Of a stretch of 64,000 nt of DNA, positions 16,951 to 25,365 are shown piece by piece. The stretch is from Nonomuraea sp. NBC_00507 (GTDB lineage Bacteria; Actinomycetota; Actinomycetes; Streptosporangiales; Streptosporangiaceae). Numbering within the stretch: position 1 is the stretch's first letter; each line of letters begins with the position of its first letter. The DNA lies in NCBI RefSeq assembly GCF_036013525.1, contig NZ_CP107853.1:11346001-11410000 (forward strand), written 5' to 3'. The position numbers and the translations under genes were made by a program. The notes under the pieces were generated by a model. The model did not search any database and was not told where the DNA came from. It saw nothing but the letters and a program-made list of their open reading frames with translations.

Positions 16951-18210
16951 TCAGCCCACGCCCTTGAGGGTGGCGGCGGTCTGGCCCGCACCGCCCATCT
17001 GGTCGGCGGAGCGGGTCAGCCAGCCCTGCTTGTTCATCGTCACGAACGCCCACAGCTTGATGGGCAGCGCGATCATGATGACCACCAGGGTGAGCAGCGG
17101 CAGCAGGAGGATCTCGCCGGGGTGGCGGCGCAGGTGCGACCAGCCGCGGACGCCCCTGCCGAGGAGCACCCAGCCGACGGCCAGCCCGATGCCCTGCGGG
17201 GTGAGCTCCAGCCTGCTGAAGAACAGGTAGGCGAGCGTGATCCCCATGGTCACCGGGGTGAGCAGGATCTGCAGCACGGTCACCTTCGTGACCAGAGGGG
17301 TCTTCCACAGCCATCCCTTCCACAGCGCGGTCAGGTAGCAGCGGTAGGAGTTGCGGCTCCACCGGACGCGTTGCTTGACGAAGGCGCGGAAGGAGTCAGG
17401 GAACATCGAGATGGCACGGGCCGTGGACTGGTGCACGGTCTTGTACCCCGAGGCGAGAACGAGCCAGGTCAGCCGGCCGTCGTCACCGGCGATGCACCGG
17501 CGGCCGAGGAAGAACTCGTTTTCCAGATGGTGGACGACCGGCAGGATGGCAGAGCGCCGATAGGCAGAGGTCCGGCCGGACAGGCAGGCCACTCCGCCCC
17601 TGCTGCCCATCGCCGGCACGTAGTCGTAGTAGCGGAGGTTGACCAGCCAGTCCGCGATCCGCCGCCAGACGCTGGTGGTGCGCTGGAACACGTTCTGCTG
17701 GGTGCCGACCCCGCCCACCATCGGGTCTTCGAAGGGCATCTGCACGGCCTCCAGCAGACCGGGCTGCCACCATGTGTCGGAGTCGGCGAAGACCACCAGC
17801 TCACCGCTGGCGGCCCGGATGCCCACTCCCAAGGCGGAGCGCTTACCCGCGTGCTCGTACACCATGACGCGCAACCGGCTGTCGGTCACCTCGCGAAGCC
17901 TGGCGTGGCATTCGGTGTCACCGACGTCCACGACGATGATCACTTCGTACGGATCCTGGGACAGCCAGCTGGCCAGGCAGCGCACGAGGATCTCGGGATC
18001 CTCCCGGTAGGACGGAACGACCACGGACACACTGGCCCGAAAGCCGTTCACCACCGGCTTGGCCAGCCTGGACAACACGACCCGATAGAGCCACAGTCCC
18101 CAGACGAGCAGTCCGGCCAAGCCCAGGGGGATCAGATCTCGCCATGAGCCGTTGGCGGTGGAGCGAACGGCCCATTCGTAGGCGGCGTCGAACCAGTTGG
18201 AATCAGACAC
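16951..18210 (-). CDS. Processive family-2 glycosyltransferase (hyaluronan/Alg8-like synthase)
   Basis: The 419-aa integral membrane GT-A enzyme carries VSVVVPSYRED (61-71), DSD (143-145), a SGRTSAYR acceptor motif (about 211), GDD (242-244) and QRVRW (280-284). This is the full set for processive beta-polysaccharide synthases. There is one N-terminal membrane helix and several C-terminal ones (from about 300). Such enzymes polymerise and extrude hyaluronan, alginate or cellulose-like chains. GTG 18210 follows AGGAGG with 6-nt spacing. It heads an operon ending in UDP-glucose dehydrogenase, so UDP-glucuronate is a likely donor. The polymer itself is unknown. Confidence 0.88.
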   Translation of the reverse strand: MSDSNWFDAAYEWAVRSTANGSWRDLIPLGLAGLLVWGLWLYRVVLSRLAKPVVNGFRASVSVVVPSYREDPEILVRCLASWLSQDPYEVIIVVDVGDTECHARLREVTDSRLRVMVYEHAGKRSALGVGIRAASGELVVFADSDTWWQPGLLEAVQMPFEDPMVGGVGTQQNVFQRTTSVWRRIADWLVNLRYYDYVPAMGSRGGVACLSGRTSAYRRSAILPVVHHLENEFFLGRRCIAGDDGRLTWLVLASGYKTVHQSTARAISMFPDSFRAFVKQRVRWSRNSYRCYLTALWKGWLWKTPLVTKVTVLQILLTPVTMGITLAYLFFSRLELTPQGIGLAVGWVLLGRGVRGWSHLRRHPGEILLLPLLTLVVIMIALPIKLWAFVTMNKQGWLTRSADQMGGAGQTAATLKGVG

Positions 18211-18401
18211 GGGGAGCCTCCTGGGCGCGCCTGTGTCTGACCCTTAGTGATCATCTCTAACAGGCGGTAATGCGGTTTCTGCAGGGACATCTGATCGGAC
18301 CGTTCCAATCGTTACGATTTGGGCGAAACTGTCACGTGGGGTGACTGGGGCTGTTGAGGCGACGCCGGACTGGGGCAGTCCCGGGCGGGCGTGATACGCT
18401 C

Positions 18402-18417
18402 CCAAGCGAGCGCTTGG
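18402..18417 (+). promoter_or_regulatory. CCAAGC-type operator, site 1
   Basis: CCAAGCGAGCGCTTGG is a palindrome (6-bp arms, 4-nt centre) lying 23 nt before ATG 18441. It is the best-formed member of five matching sites in this window (also 27492, 30097, 32053 and 42283). The form suits a TetR-family repressor. Confidence 0.7.
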
Positions 18418-18440
18418 TTTACCGTCAAAGGGGCCGCCGC

Positions 18441-19499
18441 ATGAAGTTCTCGACCTTCCACCTCTTCCACCGTTTCGACGGGCAGAGCTTCAAGGACGTC
18501 TACGACTACCACCTGGAGCTCGTCGAGCTGGCCGAGGAGCTGGGGTTCGACGGGGTACGGCTGGCCGAGCACCACTTCCGCGACTACGGCGTCGTCCCGA
18601 ACCTGTTCACCATGCTGGCCCACGCGGCCGCCCGGACCTCGCGCATCAGGTTGGGCACCGGCATCGTGGTGCTGCCGCTGCACAATCCGATCCATGTCGC
18701 CGAGGAAGCGGCACAGGTGGATGTGCTGTCCGGCGGGCGGTTGGATCTGGGGATCGGGCGGGGCTATCAGAGCTTCGAGTTCGAGGGGTTCGGGATCGAT
18801 CTGGCAGAGGCGCGGGATCGGTTCAACGAGGCGCTGGAGGTCATCGTCGGGCTCTGGACGCAGGAGGCGTACCAGCACGAAGGGAAGTTCTACAAGACCG
18901 GCGCCGAGGTTTCGCTCGTCCCGCGGCCCTTGCAGACCCCGCACCCGCCGCTGCACGTGGCGGCCGTCTCCCCCGAGACCGTGACCATGTACGCCGAGCG
19001 CGGCCTGCCCATCCTCGCCGACCCCGCGGCCACCTTCCGGAAGGTCGTCAAGGCGGCCGAAACCTGGCGGGAGACGGCGGCGCAGGCGGGGCATCCGGAC
19101 GGGAGCGACCTGGTGGTGGCGCGCAGCGTCTACGTCGCCCCGACCCTGGAGCAGGCCCGCGAGGACCAGGCGCGGTTCGAGGCGTCGTTCGACCGGTCGC
19201 GCATCTTCAACGAGAAGAGCGCGCCCATCGATCCCAAGACCGGCCGGGCCGCCCAGGGCTTCGAGTACTACCAGGACCGCTACCTCAAGGGCGGCGCGGT
19301 GTCGGCCGACTTCCGGTGGGAGCAGCTGGAGGTCATCGGGGATCCGGACCGCGTGGTCGAGCAGATCTCGCTGCTCAAAGACGCCGGCTTCACGAACCTC
19401 CTGTGCGACTTCGGCAGCACCAGGCCGATGCCGCTGGAGGAGATGAAGCGGGTCATGCGCTTCTTCGCGACCGAAGTCATGCCGGCCTTTGGAGACTGA
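18441..19499 (+). CDS. LLM-class flavin-dependent oxidoreductase
   Basis: The 352-aa luciferase-like monooxygenase starts MKFSTFHLFHRFDG. It includes GVRLAEHHFRDYG, RIRLGTGIVVLPLHNP, DVLSGGRLDLGIGRGYQ and the C-terminal IGDPDRVVEQI. These TIM-barrel enzymes use FMNH2 or F420 to oxidise or cleave diverse substrates. ATG 18441 follows AAAGGGG, and operator site 1 lies just upstream. The ligase gene starts 2 nt after its stop, so the two form an operon and probably act on the same acid. Confidence 0.85.
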   Translation: MKFSTFHLFHRFDGQSFKDVYDYHLELVELAEELGFDGVRLAEHHFRDYGVVPNLFTMLAHAAARTSRIRLGTGIVVLPLHNPIHVAEEAAQVDVLSGGRLDLGIGRGYQSFEFEGFGIDLAEARDRFNEALEVIVGLWTQEAYQHEGKFYKTGAEVSLVPRPLQTPHPPLHVAAVSPETVTMYAERGLPILADPAATFRKVVKAAETWRETAAQAGHPDGSDLVVARSVYVAPTLEQAREDQARFEASFDRSRIFNEKSAPIDPKTGRAAQGFEYYQDRYLKGGAVSADFRWEQLEVIGDPDRVVEQISLLKDAGFTNLLCDFGSTRPMPLEEMKRVMRFFATEVMPAFGD

Positions 19500-19501
19500 A
19501 G

Positions 19502-21070
19502 ATGATCCACAGCCTGTCCCTCTCAGACGTCCTCGCCGAACACGCCCGCAGCCGTCCCCAGGTGAGCGCGGTGGTGGACGGGGACGTCCGGCTCACGTAC
19601 CCGGAGCTGGACGCCCGGGTGACCCGGCTGGCCTCCGCCCTCGCCGACCAGGGGGTCTCCGCGGGCGATCGGGTTGTGTGGCTCGGGCAGAACGCGCACG
19701 CGGTGCTGGAGTTGCTGCTGGCCTGTTCCCGGCTGGGCGCGATCTTCTCCCCGGCCAACTGGCGGCAGTCGGAGGACGAGCTGCGGTTCGTCCTCACCGA
19801 CCTGACCCCGGCCGCGGTCATCTGGGAGCCGTCGGACGCCACGACTTCCCTGCACGCTCAGAGCACCGCCGCGCCGGCGTCGTCCGAAGGGAGCGGTGAG
19901 GGCCAGGCTCCCTCGGGCGCCGGTGCGGCGGAGGGCGGCACGACGGTGTGGGTGCGGGCGGGTGAGGACTACGAGGAACTGGTGGCGGGCGGGTCCATCA
20001 GGGAGTTCCCGCAGGTCGCCGATACGGAGCCGGTGCTCGCCCTCTACACCGCCGCCTTCGCGGGGCGCCCCAACGCGGCCCTGCTCAGCAGCGCCGCGCT
20101 GGTCGCCCACAGCACGTCGCTCCTCGTCGTCCGCCAGATGGAGCCGGCCTTCACCTTCCTCAACAACGGGCCGCTCTTCCACGTCGGCACGATGATGTTC
20201 TGCCTGGCCACCCTCCAGATCGGCGGCACGAACGTCTTCATGCCCGCCTTCGACGCCGAAGAGGTCTGCCGGCTGATCGACGCCGAGCGGGTGACGCAGG
20301 CGTTCCTGTTCGGGCCGATGATCGACGCGGTGGTGAAGGCGAACGCGGGCGGCAAGTACGACCTGTCGTCGCTCAGGTTCGTCTCCCATTCGGCCGAGTG
20401 GGACGAGATGATCACGGTGGACGACTCGCCGTGGTGCCGGTCCAAGATGGGCGGGTACGGGCAGACGGAGGTGGGCGGCATGCTCACCTTCCTCGGGCTG
20501 GCGGAGGGCGGAGCCGGGTTCGCGGGACGGCCGTCGCCGCTGGTCCAGGTACGCATCCTGGGCCCGGATGACAGCGAAATGCCGCCCGGCGAGGTGGGCG
20601 AGATCTGCGCGCGCGGCAAGTCCCTCTTTTCCGGATATTTCGCCCGGCCCGACTTAAATGCGGCCAAGGCGCGGAACGGCTGGCATCACACCGGAGACCT
20701 CGGCCGACGCGAGCCCGACGGCACGATCACGTTCATCGGCCCCAAGCTTCGCATGATCAAGTCCGGGGCGGAGAACATCTACCCGGCCGAGGTGGAACGC
20801 GCGCTCAAGTCCCACTCCGCCGTCGCCGACGCCGCGGTGATCGGGGTACCGGACCCGACCTGGCACCAGGCGGTCAAGGCCGTAGTGGCGCTCAAGGCAG
20901 AGGACGTCGCGACCGCCGACGAGCTGATCGAGCACGTCAAGAAGCAGGTGGCGTCGTACAAGAAGCCACGGGAGGTGGCGTTCGTGGATTCGATTCCCAA
21001 GCGCGGGTTCACCCCGGACTACGACGCTCTGGACGCCGACCATGGTGGAGGGAATTACCCCGGCATGTAG
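19502..21070 (+). CDS. Acyl-CoA synthetase-like protein with degenerate active site
   Basis: This 522-aa ANL-superfamily protein shows the fold motifs: YPELDARVTRLASAL, LNNGPLFHVGTM, MGGYGQTEVGG, GWHHTGDLGRREPDG and MIKSGAENIYPAEVE. Where the phosphate loop TSGTTG.PK is expected it has YTAAFAGRPNAALLS. The usual C-terminal lysine (P.T..GK) is replaced by FTPDYDALDADH. It may be a variant ligase or a non-adenylating CoA-binding protein. It is coupled to the LLM oxidoreductase. ATG 19502 was chosen from the homology start. Confidence 0.8.
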   Translation: MIHSLSLSDVLAEHARSRPQVSAVVDGDVRLTYPELDARVTRLASALADQGVSAGDRVVWLGQNAHAVLELLLACSRLGAIFSPANWRQSEDELRFVLTDLTPAAVIWEPSDATTSLHAQSTAAPASSEGSGEGQAPSGAGAAEGGTTVWVRAGEDYEELVAGGSIREFPQVADTEPVLALYTAAFAGRPNAALLSSAALVAHSTSLLVVRQMEPAFTFLNNGPLFHVGTMMFCLATLQIGGTNVFMPAFDAEEVCRLIDAERVTQAFLFGPMIDAVVKANAGGKYDLSSLRFVSHSAEWDEMITVDDSPWCRSKMGGYGQTEVGGMLTFLGLAEGGAGFAGRPSPLVQVRILGPDDSEMPPGEVGEICARGKSLFSGYFARPDLNAAKARNGWHHTGDLGRREPDGTITFIGPKLRMIKSGAENIYPAEVERALKSHSAVADAAVIGVPDPTWHQAVKAVVALKAEDVATADELIEHVKKQVASYKKPREVAFVDSIPKRGFTPDYDALDADHGGGNYPGM

Positions 21071-21208
21071 GGGTGCGGGCGCCGCGCAGTGTGATGCGTC
21101 CTGATCATGCGCAGGAGAGGAGCCTCTGAGAGCCTCGACCTGGCGTGGTTCGGCCGACTACGGTCAGCGTCAGACACGGGTCTGCGAGTACGGCGACCCC
21201 TTCGGCCC

Positions 21209-23479
21209 ATGCCGGCGCCGAAGAACCGGGCCCGGGCTGGGAGGGGCGGCGTGCCACGCTGGGGCAAGGTCACGATCGCCGCGGTCCTGCCGCTCATGGC
21301 AGGAGTGGTGGCGTGGTGGTTGTGCGCGGCCCAGGGCTTGGACCTGGATACCACCGGTATCGTGATCGGCCTCGTCGTCCTGCTGCCCGCGACGCCGCTG
21401 GCCATTTGGGCGGGCCAGCCCACCCCTGCCGGGTCAGCCCAGTCCAACCCGGCCGAGCCCGGATCGCTGCGTGAAAACGGCTCGCCGCCGGCTTCCGGAG
21501 CGTCGGCTTCCAGGGTGATCGGCGAGATGCCACACGCGCGGCCCGTGCCGGCGGTGATCGGGGACGTCCCGCGCGAGCCGAAGGCGTTCCAGCCGCGGCC
21601 GCCCCTGCGTGAGCGCGTAGAGAGCCTGATGGCGGCAGAGGGCGGCACGGCGGTGTGCGCGCTGGCAGGGGCGCGAGGGGTGGGCAAGACACAGCTGGCC
21701 GCCCACTATGCCAGGCGGTGCCTGGATCAGGGCGTGCAGGTGGCCTGGCTGCACGCCGAGACCAGCGAGCAGCTCTCGCGCTCGCTCGACGTGCTGGCGA
21801 CGGAACTGGGGCTGCGCAGCGAGACCGACGACTCCACGGCCCTGGCGCGCAAGGTCAAGAGATGGCTTCAGGACAGGCGTGAGCCTTACCTGGTCGTGTT
21901 CGACAACGCGACCGACGTCGACGCGCTGGCCAGGCTGCTGCCCGCGCACGGGCGGGCACGGGTGCTGATCACGACGAACGACTGGGCGTTCGAGCGGGTG
22001 GCGGCGCTGGTGGAGGTGGAGCGCTTCAGCGACGAGGAGGCTCTGGCCTACCTCGCCGAGCGGGTGGGCCAGAATGCGGCAGCCGGACTGGTGGCCGAGG
22101 AACTGGATCACCTGCCGCTGGCTCTGTCGATCGCCTCCGCCGTGCTCGTGGGGCCGCCCCGCGTGTCGTACGAGGAGTATCTGGAACGGCTGCGGGCGAC
22201 GCCGATCGACGTGTTACTGGCCCGACCGCGCGGCGAGCCGTACCCGCTGGGGGTGGCGCAGGCCATCCTGCTGTCGGTCTCGCAGTGCGGGCCACGGGCG
22301 GCGCGGCTGCTCGGCGAGTTGTCGGTGCTGTCGTCCTCGGGAGCGCGGCTGGATCTGCTCACGACGAAGCTCGATGATGCTCTGGCCGAGCTGGCGACCC
22401 GGTCGCTGGTGTCATTTGATCGCGACGGTTCGACGGCGCTGGTGCACCGCCTGGTACGCCGAGCAGTGCGCGACTCCTTCGAGCGCGAGGGCACGCTCGG
22501 GTCCCTGATCACGGATGTCGCCCGGCGCCTGCACGCTCTCGTGGAGGACATCGCCGACGAGGACACCTGGCGCGAGCTGCCGACCATCCTCGCGGTCGCG
22601 GAGCACGCCGCCGCGCTGTGGCTATGCCTGGAGCAGCTGCCCGACGGGGACGACGGGGCAGGAGAGATCATCCTGGCCGTCCGCCACGGCGTGGCTTCGC
22701 ACCTGATCAATCTGAACGACGGCGCCAGAGCAGAGCCCATCGCAGAGGCCGTGGTCGAGGGACGGCGGCGGCTGCTGGGTGACGACCATCCCGACACGCT
22801 GGCAGCGGTGCATATGCTCGCCCACGCGATCGAGTACACCGACCGCCCTCTCGAAGCGGCCGCCCTCTATAGCCGGGTGGCGGCCGAGCGGGCCCGCGTC
22901 CTGGGCGACGAGCATGGCGACACACTGCGGTCGCGAGCGGCGGCAGGCATGGCGTACGCGATGGCCGGGGAGGCGCAGCGCGCGGTCACGCTGCTGGAGC
23001 AGGTGGTGGCTGATGCTCGCCAGCAGCTGGTGTCCGGCGATCCGCGACTGATGACGGCTCGGTACTTCCAGGCGTACGCCCTTGCGGAGGCGGATCGCCC
23101 TGGCGAGGCGGTGGAGCTGTTCGACGGCCTGGTGAGTGACTACGAGCGGGAATGCGGCCTGGTGCATCCCGAGACCCTGGTCGTCCGCGGCCGGCTGGCG
23201 TGGGCGCAGGTGGCCGCCGGGCACGCCGCTGCGGCCGCGGAGCTGTACGAGCGTGTCCTGGCGGATCAACGGCGGGTACTGGGAGTCGACCATCCTGACA
23301 CGTTGATCACATGGCTCGGACTGGCCCGCGCCCAGGAGGCGGCGGGACAGGAAGCCGCGGCGCTGGCCGGGTTCGAGGAGGTGGCGGCGCGTTTCGAGGC
23401 CGTGCTGGGCCCGGAGCAGGGCTTGACGAGGGCCGCGGCCGACGACGCGGCCCGTCTCCGCCGCAAGTCACGCCAATAG
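21209..23479 (+). CDS. Membrane-tethered STAND/NB-ARC ATPase with TPR repeats
   Basis: The protein is 756 aa from ATG 21209, or 790 aa from 21107. Two membrane helices near the N-terminus (VTIAAVLPLMAGVVAWW, GIVIGLVVLLPATPLAI) precede a nucleotide-binding domain. That domain has Walker A GARGVGKTQ (about 153), Walker B YLVVFDNA and RVLITTND, then a winged-helix-like region and kinesin-light-chain-type TPRs with repeated DHPDTL. STAND proteins are signal-triggered oligomeric switches in regulation or antiviral defence. No effector domain is visible, so its output is unknown. Confidence 0.8.
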   Translation: MPAPKNRARAGRGGVPRWGKVTIAAVLPLMAGVVAWWLCAAQGLDLDTTGIVIGLVVLLPATPLAIWAGQPTPAGSAQSNPAEPGSLRENGSPPASGASASRVIGEMPHARPVPAVIGDVPREPKAFQPRPPLRERVESLMAAEGGTAVCALAGARGVGKTQLAAHYARRCLDQGVQVAWLHAETSEQLSRSLDVLATELGLRSETDDSTALARKVKRWLQDRREPYLVVFDNATDVDALARLLPAHGRARVLITTNDWAFERVAALVEVERFSDEEALAYLAERVGQNAAAGLVAEELDHLPLALSIASAVLVGPPRVSYEEYLERLRATPIDVLLARPRGEPYPLGVAQAILLSVSQCGPRAARLLGELSVLSSSGARLDLLTTKLDDALAELATRSLVSFDRDGSTALVHRLVRRAVRDSFEREGTLGSLITDVARRLHALVEDIADEDTWRELPTILAVAEHAAALWLCLEQLPDGDDGAGEIILAVRHGVASHLINLNDGARAEPIAEAVVEGRRRLLGDDHPDTLAAVHMLAHAIEYTDRPLEAAALYSRVAAERARVLGDEHGDTLRSRAAAGMAYAMAGEAQRAVTLLEQVVADARQQLVSGDPRLMTARYFQAYALAEADRPGEAVELFDGLVSDYERECGLVHPETLVVRGRLAWAQVAAGHAAAAAELYERVLADQRRVLGVDHPDTLITWLGLARAQEAAGQEAAALAGFEEVAARFEAVLGPEQGLTRAAADDAARLRRKSRQ

Positions 23480-23549
23480 ACGCGGGGCCTCTCCGCCGCA
23501 TGGCACGCCGGTAACGGCACGCGCTCATGTCCGACAGTTGTGCCGGGGG

Positions 23550-24134
23550 TCATAGGGGCAGACCGGCCTCCAGGTGCTCCATCGCGCGGTCGAACTCGGC
23601 CAACACGTCCATGTCCTGGTTCTTCGTCCAGTCGAACCAGAGCGCCATGAGCACCCCGACGATCGCCCCCGCGACGTCGCGGATCTCCGGGTCGCCGGGG
23701 TCCCGCCCCTCGCGGGCCGCCAGGATCTCGCGCACTGTCCCGATCATGCCGGTGAGGTTCTCCAGGCTCGCCGCCCACAGCTCAGGCACCGTGAGCACGA
23801 GCCTCTCCCGCTCGAGGCTGTCGGCGAACTCCTCTGCCGTCTGATCCTCCAGCGCCGTGCGCACGGCCGCGCGGACGGCCGGCACGGGCCCGACTCCTGC
23901 GGGCACCGCCCTGAGCGCCTCCATGACGGCGGGCAATTGGTCGACCACCACCAGGTCTTCCTTGGTGGAGAAGTAGCGGAAGACAGTGCTGGGCGCGACC
24001 TCCGCGGCCTCTGCAATCTGCTCGATCGTCGTCGCGGCGTACCCCTGCTCGCGGAACAGCCGCAGCGCCTCCTTCTGGATCAACGCCCTGGTCTTGGCCT
24101 TCTTCCGCTCTCGCAGGCCCGGTCGCTCGCTCAT
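23550..24134 (-). CDS. TetR-family regulator, divergent from P450
   Basis: This 194-aa protein has the TetR helix-turn-helix (FREQGYAATTIEQIAEAA then VAPSTVFRYFSTKED) and a MftR-like C-terminal domain. ATG 24134 (MSERPGLRERKK) is preferred over the longer frame. It faces the P450 gene across 91 nt that include a near-perfect 18-bp palindrome at 24204, its probable operator. Confidence 0.85.
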   Translation of the reverse strand: MSERPGLRERKKAKTRALIQKEALRLFREQGYAATTIEQIAEAAEVAPSTVFRYFSTKEDLVVVDQLPAVMEALRAVPAGVGPVPAVRAAVRTALEDQTAEEFADSLERERLVLTVPELWAASLENLTGMIGTVREILAAREGRDPGDPEIRDVAGAIVGVLMALWFDWTKNQDMDVLAEFDRAMEHLEAGLPL

Positions 24135-24203
24135 GACATCGCATTTTCCGAGCTCAACAACCCATTCACAAGAGATCACCATATTTTGCTAGTCAACTCC
24201 GAT

Positions 24204-24221
24204 TTAAGAGTCTACTCTCAA
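24204..24221. promoter_or_regulatory. Operator in the TetR-P450 gap
   Basis: TTAAGAGT-CT-ACTCTCAA is a palindrome with one mismatched pair. It ends 4 nt before the P450 ATG, so a bound repressor would cover the start. It is unrelated to the CCAAGC sites. Confidence 0.6.
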
Positions 24222-24225
24222 ATTT

Positions 24226-25365
24226 ATGAGACTCCCCATCGAACGAGACCCGAAGTGCCCCTTCGACCCTCCGTCCGCGCTCAGAGCCCTGCCGCCGATG
24301 AGCCGCTTGGAGTTCGCCGATGGCCATCTGGGCTGGCTGGCCACGACGATGGAGGCGGCCCGCGCGGTGCTGGGGGATCCGCGGTTCAGCGCGCGCCCGG
24401 AGCTCAAACACGCCGCCGTGCGCTCCACGATGCCCAGCGGGCCCGGACGCCCGGCGCCGCCGGGATTCTTCGCCGCCACCGACCCGCCCGAGCACACGCG
24501 CTACCGCCGCCTGCTCACCGGCCAGTTCACTCTGCGCAGGATGCGCGTGCTGGAGCCGCGCATCGAGCGGATCACCGCCGACCACCTCGACGCCATGGCA
24601 GCGGCGGGGCCGCCGGCCGATCTCATGAGCGCGTACGCGCTACCGATCCCGTCGATGGTCATCTGCGAGCTGCTCGGCGTGCCGTACGAGGAGCACGACT
24701 TCTTCCAGGACCGTAGCCGCCAGATCGTCGGGGCCGGCGGCGACGTGGCCGGGGCGAGCGCCGACCTGGCCGGCTATCTGGGCGAGCTGGTGCATAGCAA
24801 GCGGGCCGAGCCCGGTGACGACCTGATCAGCGGCCTTGCCTGCGAGCTCACCGACGAGGAGCTCGTCAACGTCGCGATGATCCTGCTCGTCGCGGGCCAC
24901 GAGACCACGGCGAACATGCTGGCGCTCGGCGTGTTCGCGCTGCTGGCGGAGGGGAGGCCGTATGAGGAGAGCATGGACGAGGAGCTGCTCCGCTGGCTGT
25001 CCGTCCTGCACCTCGGCGGGCCCAGCAGGGCCGCGCTGGAGGATGTCGAGGTGGCGGGCACGCCGGTCAGGAAGGGCGAGACGGTGGCACTGTCACTTCC
25101 GATGATCAACCGGGACCCGGCGGTGTTCGCGGATCCGGACGTGCTCGACCCCGGCCGCCCGGAGACGCGGCGGCATCTGTCCTTCGGGCACGGCGTGCAC
25201 CAGTGCCTCGGGCAGCAGCTGGCCAGGATCGAGCTGCGGATCGGCTACCGGGCGCTGTTCGAGCGCTTCCCCGGGCTGCGGCTGGCCGTCCCCGCCACCG
25301 AGGTGCCGCTGAAGCACGACGCCGCGGTGTACGGGGTCGGCAGCCTGCCGGTCACTTGGACGTGA
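24226..25365 (+). CDS. Cytochrome P450
   Basis: This compact soluble bacterial P450 of 379 aa has the I-helix AGHETT (223-228), ExxR (253-256), and heme loop FGHGVHQCLG with the ligand Cys about 327. It is a class I enzyme needing separate ferredoxin and reductase, not encoded nearby. No ribosome site precedes ATG 24226, which lies right next to the operator, so leaderless translation is likely. The substrate is unknown; the regulator next door suggests induction by it. The 3' end overlaps the convergent PI-PLC gene by 14 nt. Confidence 0.9.
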   Translation: MRLPIERDPKCPFDPPSALRALPPMSRLEFADGHLGWLATTMEAARAVLGDPRFSARPELKHAAVRSTMPSGPGRPAPPGFFAATDPPEHTRYRRLLTGQFTLRRMRVLEPRIERITADHLDAMAAAGPPADLMSAYALPIPSMVICELLGVPYEEHDFFQDRSRQIVGAGGDVAGASADLAGYLGELVHSKRAEPGDDLISGLACELTDEELVNVAMILLVAGHETTANMLALGVFALLAEGRPYEESMDEELLRWLSVLHLGGPSRAALEDVEVAGTPVRKGETVALSLPMINRDPAVFADPDVLDPGRPETRRHLSFGHGVHQCLGQQLARIELRIGYRALFERFPGLRLAVPATEVPLKHDAAVYGVGSLPVTWT

